A DNA stretch of 64,000 nt from Lacinutrix sp. WUR7. Its GTDB lineage: Bacteria; Bacteroidota; Bacteroidia; Flavobacteriales; Flavobacteriaceae. The translations under genes and the position numbers were made by a program. This document shows positions 51,443-58,651 of this stretch, piece by piece (the first letter of the stretch is position 1; each line of letters starts with the position of its first letter). Below the pieces are notes generated by a model. The model saw only the letters and a program-made list of their open reading frames with translations. It ran no database searches and was not told the DNA's origin. Where the stretch lies: contig NZ_CP045067.1 of NCBI RefSeq assembly GCF_016864015.1, positions 2,614,001 to 2,678,000 on the forward strand. The letters run 5' to 3'.

Positions 51443-52753
51443 TTATTGAATTTGTCTGATTAACATTCCTGAAGCTAAATTCTTTACTTTTCCTTTAAAA
51501 AGGGTTTTACCTAATTCTTTTTCGTCACTAGCTCCATAACGGTTATCCCATATTTGCTTTTTGTCCACTTTAATAGTTGCAATTTTCTTGTATGTTACAT
51601 CATTAGTTTCATTGTTCCATATCTCCTCAAGGACCTCAAAGCTTTCGCCTCCTTCTAATCCTTCTTTCATGCCTATTTTAGAATAAATTTCACCATCTTC
51701 AATTAATATTGGAGACTTGGTTTTAAACACATCATATTTTTTTTGAAGTTTGGTATATACCATATCTATGTTTCGAATGGTAGACAATTCAATAATCTGT
51801 TCTTCTGTTCTTTTTTCTTTTAATGAAAACGTAACTAGACTTCTAGCATTTTCTTTTCCAATAAATTCAAAATTCACATCCAAAGAAGCAAAGTTTACAT
51901 CTTCACCATTTCTTTTAGTCTTAATTAGGTTTGCTAAATCGGCCCAAGACTCATCTGTCCAATCTAAACGATATAACCATGCTGTAGTCCAAACTGAGTA
52001 TCCTTCTTTTGTTTTGTCATATGCTTTTTCAGAAGCTTTTAGAGCTAAAGTTTTAGCCATTCCTGGTAATTCATTTGCAGCGACATCGGCAGTTTGTTTA
52101 ATAGCTAAAGCTATTGGTTCATTTGAAACAAAATTCATTTTTGTAAAAACTACAAAAGTGTTTTTTATTAAATATTTTCCAGAGTTTTTAAGTTCATTGG
52201 TTCCTCTACTAGTGGTGTTTGCTTCAGATATTTCTTGTGCACTAGCACTGTAAATCCCTCTATCTTGAATAAGTTTCATTGGGTTATAGTTCTCTTCACC
52301 AAAATGATCGAGATTAAACCATTTAGAAACTAATTCAAAAGGAAGTTTTTTTGATTTAACAAATTTGTCAATTTCATACTGTACTTCTGAGTTATCTGTA
52401 ACAGCACCAGAAGTAGCACTAGAGGCAGCATCAGATAAAGCGCTACCAATCATTTGATTCGTTTTACTTTTGCTGATACCAAGTTCTTCTCTTTCTTCAT
52501 CTGTTAGAGAATATTCAGATCTGTTAAAAGAATTTAATTCGACTCTTTGATCATTATATTTATCAGGGAATGGCCAAGCTTCATAATACTTAGCAACTAC
52601 ATCTGACTTTTCAAAGCTTTCGCCTATCACTAAAACGTTGTGCAGGGAACTTCTTTGGTATTTTTTTTCTTGTATTTTAGTTTTTTGAGCCGATATTCCT
52701 TGGATGGCGCATACTAATAGGGATAGAATAATAATGTTTTTTTTGTTTTTCAT
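51443..52753 (-). CDS. Exported protein heading the four-gene envelope operon
   Basis: 436 residues. Signal peptide 1-22. The N-terminal half is helical (KVAKYYEAWPFPDKYNDQRVEL, SKTNQMIGSALSDAASSATSG). The central block VVFTKMNFVSNEPIALAIKQTADVAANELPGMAKTLALKASEKAYDKTKEGYSVWTTAWLYRLDW is strongly conserved-looking. The C-terminal SPILIEDGEIYSKIGMKEGLEGGESFEVLEE resembles the FlgT C-terminal barrel type. No family name recognised. First gene of the minus-strand run 52753 to 48962. All four encode Sec-exported proteins, so a shared envelope function is likely. Confidence 0.85.
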   Translation of the reverse strand: MKNKKNIIILSLLVCAIQGISAQKTKIQEKKYQRSSLHNVLVIGESFEKSDVVAKYYEAWPFPDKYNDQRVELNSFNRSEYSLTDEEREELGISKSKTNQMIGSALSDAASSATSGAVTDNSEVQYEIDKFVKSKKLPFELVSKWFNLDHFGEENYNPMKLIQDRGIYSASAQEISEANTTSRGTNELKNSGKYLIKNTFVVFTKMNFVSNEPIALAIKQTADVAANELPGMAKTLALKASEKAYDKTKEGYSVWTTAWLYRLDWTDESWADLANLIKTKRNGEDVNFASLDVNFEFIGKENARSLVTFSLKEKRTEEQIIELSTIRNIDMVYTKLQKKYDVFKTKSPILIEDGEIYSKIGMKEGLEGGESFEVLEEIWNNETNDVTYKKIATIKVDKKQIWDNRYGASDEKELGKTLFKGKVKNLASGMLIRQIQ

Positions 52754-53616
52754 CTTGGTTGTTTAATTGATTATAACGTATTTGAATAAGGTTAGTGAGA
52801 GGCTGTTATACATAGATTTTGCGAAGAACCTATGCAAAGTGAGGTAGAGCAAAATAGCATGGAACAAACGAACAGTTATTTTTGATTTAAGATTAAATTG
52901 AAAGTGATTCTATAGGTGATAAATCGCTTATTTTTATTGTATTTAAAATATATCATTTGGTGTTTTGGCTTTATTTTGCTGCATAGCAAATTAAAGAGAG
53001 TTCATAGGAAATCCCTTACGGTTTCCCGTATTGTAACCATTTTTAATCAAATGTTTATTGTAGTTTATTGAAAGTCAGGGAGTTCTTTTTTTTAAGGAAC
53101 GAGTTTTTTTATGTATCCGTTATAAATATAGTAGCAGATACTTTAGGTTATAGATGGATTATGCTCGTTTTTATACAAATAAATATTGCGATATTTTTAG
53201 ATAATCCATTATCGGTAAATTGGTTTGTAAAGATGAAATTAGAGAAAAATATAATAGATGTTGAAGGTATTTGTGAGCATGAATTACTTAATAATTGTCT
53301 TTATAGAATTTGAGGTATATCTAAGGTGATATCTTGAAATCCCTAAAAATAAAACAGAAAAAAGAGCACTATAATTATCTCAAACAGTATTGCAATAATC
53401 AATCTTTTTAATTTAGGCACTAGTAAGTACTGTTTCTAGGGGAACAACTTGAACAGCATTTGATTAAAATGTGATAATAGAGTTATGCATACGGTAACTA
53501 TACATATTGTGTGATTTCTCAAAGGTTTATTCATTCCTATCTTGAAATTTAGAAACCAATAGGTTTAATTGTATTTAGTATTATTTAATGTAAATCTTAG
53601 TAAATATTTTAAATAA
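52754..53616. other. Long gene-poor gap upstream of the envelope operon
   Basis: Nearly 900 bp between the operon start and the SOD terminator. I see only AT-rich sequence and a short TTG-start frame (53068-53313) without family resemblance. It may hold promoter or leader regions, or a decayed gene. Confidence 0.5.
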
Positions 53617-53644
53617 AAAAAAGCACAAAATTGTGCTTTTTTTT
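53617..53644 (-). terminator. Intrinsic terminator of the Cu/Zn SOD gene
   Basis: 12-bp perfect stem (53617-53628 with 53631-53642), A-run on the plus strand giving the minus-strand T-run. It lies about 20 bp past the SOD stop. Confidence 0.88.
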
Positions 53645-53665
53645 TATTTAAAATTGTGGTTATTC

Positions 53666-54220
53666 TTATTCTATAATTCCTCCACAACTTATGCGTCCAC
53701 CAGCGTTTCCTGTTGGCTGACCATAGTCATCTGCTCCTGCATGAACAATAATTGCTTTTCCTAAAATATCTTTGTTTGGGTCTCCGCAACCTAAACACCA
53801 CTCCTTAGTAGAGAACTCTAAATATGCTCTACCATTTTCTTCCGCAGTTATATTACCAATATCTCCTTTGTGGTATCCTGCGGCATCTCCCCATTTTCCG
53901 TGAGGTTGTGCAGTTGGGTTCCAATGTCCTCCAGAAGAAGTGCCATCTGCAGCAGAGCAATCTGCTTTTTCATGAATATGCATGGCGTGTGTTGTTCCTG
54001 GATCCATTCCTTCAACAATAGCTACCATTCTAATTTTACCGTCTTCTTCCGTAAAAGCAATATTTCCTTTTACTTTACTACCGCTTTTTGGCTCTAGTTT
54101 CATCTTCACCTTTTTAGCAGTCATTGCCTTGGTGGTTCCAGTTTCTTGTTTCACTCCCTTTTTACAACCAATTGCAAAAATGACACTTAAGGCTAAAATA
54201 AAAATGGTACTTCTTTTCAT
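53666..54220 (-). CDS. sodC: Cu/Zn superoxide dismutase lipoprotein
   Basis: 184 residues. Lipobox VIFAIGC (Cys19). Metal ligands are in HAMHIHEKADC (Cu His pair and bridging His region), SSGGHWNPTAQPHGKWG, AAGYHKGDIGNI and the Asp/His of IIVHAGADDYGQPTGNAGGRISCGGIIE. An inserted CLGCG motif near residue 140 is an extra Cys pair. Converts superoxide to peroxide outside the cytoplasm. It lies 82 bp from the YceI gene on the same strand. Confidence 0.95.
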   Translation of the reverse strand: MKRSTIFILALSVIFAIGCKKGVKQETGTTKAMTAKKVKMKLEPKSGSKVKGNIAFTEEDGKIRMVAIVEGMDPGTTHAMHIHEKADCSAADGTSSGGHWNPTAQPHGKWGDAAGYHKGDIGNITAEENGRAYLEFSTKEWCLGCGDPNKDILGKAIIVHAGADDYGQPTGNAGGRISCGGIIE

Positions 54221-54302
54221 TATTAAAGGGGTTTTATATGAAATACTAAAGTTAGTATATATTTCAGTAATAACAAATTACAATTGGGATGGTTTTACTA
54301 TT

Positions 54303-54932
54303 TTATTTATCTCTTAAATAAGTGCTGATTTCTATATCCACATCTTCCCATGTTTTGCTAACACCATCAGCTCCTTTATGAAGGTCAAGACACACTTTGT
54401 TTAAGGTTTCTAAAGCATTTAAAGCATTCCATTTTTTAAGATCCATTTTTGCTTTCATGGTAACTCGTCTTTCTTCAGCAATGCTTACATCTAAAGGTAA
54501 ATCTTCCGTAACGCCATTCATGGTTATAGTAGCACTATAATTTCCATTATTGTATTTTATAATACCTTTTATTAAATCGGTATTTAGCATAGCTCCAAAG
54601 AAAGAAGCTTTCAATTTAGCATCTCTAGTGTCATCTTTAGTAAATAAACTGCTTACTGGAATAGAAAACTCTAAATTATTTAAAGCTTCTTCCGGTGTTG
54701 CACCAGATTTTTTTTCAAAATTTAAAGTCGCAAATTCGCCACCAACAGGTACTTTTTTTGTAGTTTTAAATGCAGTCCATTTTACAGAAGTTCCTTCTGG
54801 CTTTATAATAAAAGAACTAGTTGCTTCCGTAGGCACTATTACTTGTGTCTCTGTTTCTTTTTTTTCTTCTTTACAAGAAGTAGCTAGTAATGAAGTTACT
54901 GCTAATATTGTTAGAAATTTTGTAATTTTCAT
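54303..54932 (-). CDS. YceI family lipoprotein
   Basis: 209 residues, lipobox LLATSC (Cys20). YceI lipocalin-like barrel: FIIKPEGTSVKWTAFKTTKKVPVGGEFATLNF, IPVSSLFTKDDTRDAKLKASFFGAM, ATITMNGVTEDLPLDVSI and MDLKKWNALNALETLNKVCLDLHKGADGVSKTWEDVDIEIST. Binds an isoprenoid or other lipid in relatives. Placed upstream of sodC and divergent from hemN. Confidence 0.93.
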   Translation of the reverse strand: MKITKFLTILAVTSLLATSCKEEKKETETQVIVPTEATSSFIIKPEGTSVKWTAFKTTKKVPVGGEFATLNFEKKSGATPEEALNNLEFSIPVSSLFTKDDTRDAKLKASFFGAMLNTDLIKGIIKYNNGNYSATITMNGVTEDLPLDVSIAEERRVTMKAKMDLKKWNALNALETLNKVCLDLHKGADGVSKTWEDVDIEISTYLRDK

Positions 54933-55024
54933 AATTAAATTTTAAATGTTTCAGTAAAGTTAAGTAGATAAATGGGTTTCTGCAAGTACTTACTAAATTC
55001 TTAATTATAGCAATTATTATTAAC

Positions 55025-55071
55025 ATGATATATGTCATATTTTAAGATACATAACCTCTGTAATTTTGGAG
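55025..55071 (+). promoter_or_regulatory. Crp/Fnr-type activator box and -7 element of hemN
   Basis: Palindrome ATGATATATGTCAT at 55025-55038, then a 22-bp spacer and TAATTTTGGAG at 55061-55071. The -7 element TAATTTTG fits TAnnTTTG and no -33 TTG is present. The box centre is about 41 bp before the predicted start, the standard class II activation position. Confidence 0.7.
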
Positions 55072-55085
55072 AAGAATTTTTAGGT

Positions 55086-56450
55086 ATGGCAAATTCACTA
55101 GTTAATAAATATAATATTCCAGGACCTCGTTATACGAGTTATCCTACGGTTCCTTATTGGAATAATGATACTTTTTCATTAAAATTGTGGAAAGCTTCAT
55201 TAATACAATCTTTTAAAGAAAGTAATGATACGGAAGGTATTAGTTTATATATTCATTTACCATTTTGCGAAAGCTTATGTACCTTTTGTGGTTGCAATAA
55301 GCGCATTACTAAAAGACACGAAGTAGAATCACCATATATTACAGCTGTTTTAAAAGAATGGGATTTGTATTGTGCGCTTTTAAAAACAAAACCAAATATT
55401 AAAGAATTACATTTAGGAGGAGGAACACCAACGTTTTTTACTCCACAAAATTTAGAGCGATTAATAAAAGGTATTGTAAGAAAAGCTACGCTTGCTGAAA
55501 ATTATGAATTTAGTTTTGAAGGACATCCTAACAATACAACCAGAGCGCATTTACAAACGCTTTTTGATTTAGGATTTAAACGTGTAAGCTTTGGTGTACA
55601 AGATTATAATGAAACCGTTCAGAAAGCAATACATAGAATACAACCTTTTGAAAACGTAAAACGAGTTACAGAAACGGCGCGAGAAATTGGCTATACCTCC
55701 ATAAGTCATGATATTATTTTCGGATTACCATTTCAAACCGAAGCATATGTAGAAGAAACCATTAATAAAACCAAATTATTAAAGCCAGACAGAATTGCTT
55801 TTTATAGTTATGCACATGTACCTTGGATTAAAGGAAACGGGCAACGTGGTTATAAAGATAGTGATTTACCAACTCCAGAAAGTAAAAGAAACCAATACGA
55901 GTTAGGTAAAAAAATGCTATTTGAAGCTGATTATGTAGAAATAGGGATGGATCATTTTGCATTGCAAACAGATACTTTATACCAAGCAACAACCAATAAA
56001 GAATTGCATAGAAACTTTATGGGGTATTCATCCTCTAAAACACAAGCTATGATAGGTCTTGGAGTTTCTTCCATCAGTGATAGTTGGTATGGTTTTGCAC
56101 AAAACGTAAAAGGTTTAGAAGAATATTACCATTTAATAGACGAAAATATTATTCCTGTGTATCGCGGACATATATTAAATGAGGAAGATTTAATTATTAG
56201 AAAACACATTTTAAATTTAATGTGTCAATTGGAAACTTCTTGGTCACCAACCGAAAATTATTTTTCAGAGTTACCGGATACACTAATAAAATTAAAAGAA
56301 ATGGAACAAGATGCACTAGTTGAAATCTTTTCCAATAAAATAATAATAACAGAAAAAGGAAAACCCTTTGTAAGAAATATTTGTATGGCTTTCGATTTGC
56401 TTTTGCAACGTAACAAGCCAGAATCGCAACTATTTTCAATGACCATTTAA
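55086..56450 (+). CDS. hemN: Oxygen-independent coproporphyrinogen III oxidase
   Basis: 454 residues from ATG at 55086; a more upstream ATG at 55032 overlaps the activator box. N-terminus MANSLVNKYNIPGPRYTSYPT is family-standard. Radical SAM cluster in HLPFCESLCTFCGCN (CX3CX2CxC), GGGTPTF, FEGHPNN, FGVQDYN and HDIIFGLPFQT. The C-terminal HemN domain holds MGYSSSKTQAMIGLGVSSIS. It makes protoporphyrinogen IX without oxygen, for haem in the anaerobic respiratory proteins below. Followed after 12 bp by a universal stress gene. Confidence 0.97.
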   Translation: MANSLVNKYNIPGPRYTSYPTVPYWNNDTFSLKLWKASLIQSFKESNDTEGISLYIHLPFCESLCTFCGCNKRITKRHEVESPYITAVLKEWDLYCALLKTKPNIKELHLGGGTPTFFTPQNLERLIKGIVRKATLAENYEFSFEGHPNNTTRAHLQTLFDLGFKRVSFGVQDYNETVQKAIHRIQPFENVKRVTETAREIGYTSISHDIIFGLPFQTEAYVEETINKTKLLKPDRIAFYSYAHVPWIKGNGQRGYKDSDLPTPESKRNQYELGKKMLFEADYVEIGMDHFALQTDTLYQATTNKELHRNFMGYSSSKTQAMIGLGVSSISDSWYGFAQNVKGLEEYYHLIDENIIPVYRGHILNEEDLIIRKHILNLMCQLETSWSPTENYFSELPDTLIKLKEMEQDALVEIFSNKIIITEKGKPFVRNICMAFDLLLQRNKPESQLFSMTI

Positions 56451-56462
56451 AACCAAAAAATC

Positions 56463-57296
56463 ATGAAAAAAATTATTGTACCAATAGATTTTTCTGAACA
56501 TTCAGAATATGCCTTAGAAACCGCTGCTGTTTTAGCTAAAAAATATGATGCAGAAATTTTAGCATTACACATGCTAGAACTTTCTAATGCGCTTATTTCT
56601 AATGCGGAAAATATGCAACAAGAAGAAACTGTTTTCTATTTAAAACTTGCTGAAAAAAGGTTTCAAGAGTTTTTAGATAAAGATTATTTAAAGGATGCTA
56701 AAGTAACTCCGTTGGTAAAGCATTTTAAAGTTTTTAGTGAGGTTAGTGAAGTAGCTAAAGAACACGATGCAGATTTAATTGTAATGGGTTCTCAAGGAGC
56801 GAGTGGATTGAAAGAAGTACTTATTGGTTCTAATACAGAAAAAGTGGTAAGACATTCTGATATTCCTGTTTTAGTAATTAAAGAAAATCCTATTTTAACA
56901 GATTTTGAAAACGTAATTTTTGCTTCCGATTTTTCTAAAGATGCAATAAAACCATATTTAAATGCTAGTAAAATGATGGAAACATTAGATGCTAAAATGC
57001 ATTTGGTATATGTAAATCTTCCAGATAATCAATTTAGAAGTTCTACGGAAATAGAAAAACGTGTGGCAACCTTTTTAAAAGAAGCCGAAGGTAATCTGGA
57101 TAAAATGAAACAGGTCGCTTACGTAAATGATTACTCTATTGAAAAAGGGGTTTTAAATTATTCTAATATTATAGGTGCAGATTTAATAGCAGTTGCAACG
57201 CATGGTAGAACTGGATTAGCACATTTTTTTGAAGGTAGTATTTCTGAAGATATTGCAAATCATTCTACTTTACCAGTGATGACATTTAAAATTTAA
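56463..57296 (+). CDS. Tandem universal stress protein (UspA family)
   Basis: 277 residues with two Usp domains: about 1-145 (KKIIVPIDFSEHSEYALETAAVLAKKYDAEILALHML, then DADLIVMGSQGASGLKEVLIGSNTEKVVRHSDIPVLVIK with the ATP motif GSxxxxxxRH) and about 150-277 (VIFASDFSKDAIKPYLNASKMM, DLIAVATHGRTGLAHFFEGSISEDIANHSTLPVMTFKI). Co-transcribed with hemN (12-bp gap). Assists survival under oxygen limitation, by family and context. Confidence 0.94.
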   Translation: MKKIIVPIDFSEHSEYALETAAVLAKKYDAEILALHMLELSNALISNAENMQQEETVFYLKLAEKRFQEFLDKDYLKDAKVTPLVKHFKVFSEVSEVAKEHDADLIVMGSQGASGLKEVLIGSNTEKVVRHSDIPVLVIKENPILTDFENVIFASDFSKDAIKPYLNASKMMETLDAKMHLVYVNLPDNQFRSSTEIEKRVATFLKEAEGNLDKMKQVAYVNDYSIEKGVLNYSNIIGADLIAVATHGRTGLAHFFEGSISEDIANHSTLPVMTFKI

Positions 57297-57402
57297 CAGA
57301 AATTAATTTCTAGTATTTTTTCTAGAAAATGGAATTAAAAAATATAAAACTTTCACTTTAAAGAGGTCTTATAGTTAGTTAATTAAATTTTTTAAAGTGA
57401 GT

Positions 57403-57432
57403 AAATAGCCAAACCTAGTTTGGCTATTTTTA
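57403..57432 (+). terminator. Intrinsic terminator of hemN-usp
   Basis: 12-bp perfect stem (57403-57414 with 57418-57429), 3-nt loop, short T-run. Confidence 0.85.
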
Positions 57433-57467
57433 TGTTTAATTTTAATTAAGACAATTTCATCTTAAAT

Positions 57468-57514
57468 ATGATAAATGTCATATTTTAAAAGAAGCTTTCT
57501 TGGTAATTTTGGAG
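57468..57514 (+). promoter_or_regulatory. Crp/Fnr-type activator box and -7 element of the nos cluster
   Basis: ATGATAAATGTCAT at 57468-57481, 22-bp spacer, TAATTTTGGAG at 57504-57514: the same arrangement as at hemN. No -33 element. Transcription would start near 57518, about 25 bp before the cytochrome gene. Confidence 0.72.
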
Positions 57515-57542
57515 TATTAAAATAATCAATGAACAAAAACAG

Positions 57543-58046
57543 ATGAAAACAACACTAAAATTATTGATGGTATTATTTGTAACACTTCTAGTAAGTTGTG
57601 GAGGCAAAGAAGAAAAGAAAAAAGAAGGATTCTCTTATCAAAAAAAGGCAACAACAGAAAAAACTACAACGCCTAAAGCAGAAAAAGTTCCAGCATCTAA
57701 AAAAATAGATTTATCTAATAAAGGTGTCGGTCCAATTAAATCTGTAACACTTGGAGCAGAGGTAGATCAAGCAATGGCTACACATGGTGCAGATGTTTAC
57801 AAAAAAATGTGTACAGCTTGTCATAGAGCAGACAAAAAATTTATTGGTCCAGCACCAACAGGTATTTTAGAAAGACGTACTCCAGAATGGGTAATGAATA
57901 TGATTTTAAATCCAGAGCAAATGGTAAAAGAAGATCCATTAGCAAAAGAGTTATTAATGGAGTTTAATGGTGCACCTATGGCAAACCAACATCTTACAGA
58001 AAAAGAAGCAAGAGCTGTTTTAGAATATTTTAGAACCCTTAAATAA
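57543..58046 (+). CDS. Mono-haem c-type cytochrome lipoprotein
   Basis: 167 residues. Lipobox LLVSC (Cys19), Lys/Thr/Glu-rich linker about 22-60, then one cytochrome c domain with C90TAC93H94 and a Met ligand in GAPMANQHLTEKEARAVLEYF. It probably delivers electrons to nitrous oxide reductase. First gene of the nos cluster, 6 bp before the fasciclin gene. Confidence 0.92.
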   Translation: MKTTLKLLMVLFVTLLVSCGGKEEKKKEGFSYQKKATTEKTTTPKAEKVPASKKIDLSNKGVGPIKSVTLGAEVDQAMATHGADVYKKMCTACHRADKKFIGPAPTGILERRTPEWVMNMILNPEQMVKEDPLAKELLMEFNGAPMANQHLTEKEARAVLEYFRTLK

Positions 58047-58052
58047 ATCATT

Positions 58053-58622
58053 ATGAAACCAATCCAAAACTTCTTACTTGTTTTTGCAACTTTAGCTTTA
58101 GTAAGTTCTTGTAAAGACAATAATCAAAGTACTTCTGCCACAGATACCGAAGTGAAAACGGAAGTAACATCACAAAAAACAGGGCAAGCCTTTATTGAAG
58201 GAGACGTTGGTACAACCGTTTTAAGTGTCGCTATGGGTTCTAAAGACCATACAACGTTAGTAGCTGCTGTACAAGCTGCACAATTAGAAAATGCTTTAGT
58301 AAATGCAGGACCATTAATGGTGTTTGCGCCAACTAACGAAGCGTTTGCAGCTTTACCAGAAGGTACGGTTGAAAATTTATTAAAACCAGAAAACAAAGAT
58401 GCTTTGGCTAATATCTTAAAGTATCATGTAACTCCTGGTAACTATTCTAAAGACTTTTTAAAGAAATTTAAAAAACTAGGACAAGCTAATAATGACTATG
58501 TAAAAGTGGAAGTTGTAGATGGAGAACCAATGATTGGAGGAGCAAAAATATTAGGAAGTGTAAAAGCTGGAAACGGAATTGTACACATCATTGATAAAGT
58601 TTTATTACCTCCAACTGATTAA
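58053..58622 (+). CDS. Fasciclin domain lipoprotein
   Basis: 189 residues. Lipobox LALVSSC (Cys19). Fasciclin (FAS1) domain about 60-185: HTTLVAAVQAAQLENALVNAGPLMVFAPTNEAFAALPEGTVENLLKPENKDALANILKYHVTPG and GAKILGSVKAGNGIVHIIDKVLLPP. FAS1 proteins mediate adhesion or protein interaction. Its place between a cytochrome and nosZ suggests a helper for the respiratory lipoproteins; no cofactor motif is visible. Confidence 0.92.
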   Translation: MKPIQNFLLVFATLALVSSCKDNNQSTSATDTEVKTEVTSQKTGQAFIEGDVGTTVLSVAMGSKDHTTLVAAVQAAQLENALVNAGPLMVFAPTNEAFAALPEGTVENLLKPENKDALANILKYHVTPGNYSKDFLKKFKKLGQANNDYVKVEVVDGEPMIGGAKILGSVKAGNGIVHIIDKVLLPPTD

Positions 58623-58651
58623 TTAAAACACTAACTAAAAATTTAAAAACA

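Noticed and set aside
53068-53313. An 81-codon plus-strand frame with TTG start in the gap before the SOD gene
   Set aside because: It begins in a T-rich run, has no ribosome-binding site or promoter element I can see and no family resemblance. The AT-rich gap would produce such frames by chance.
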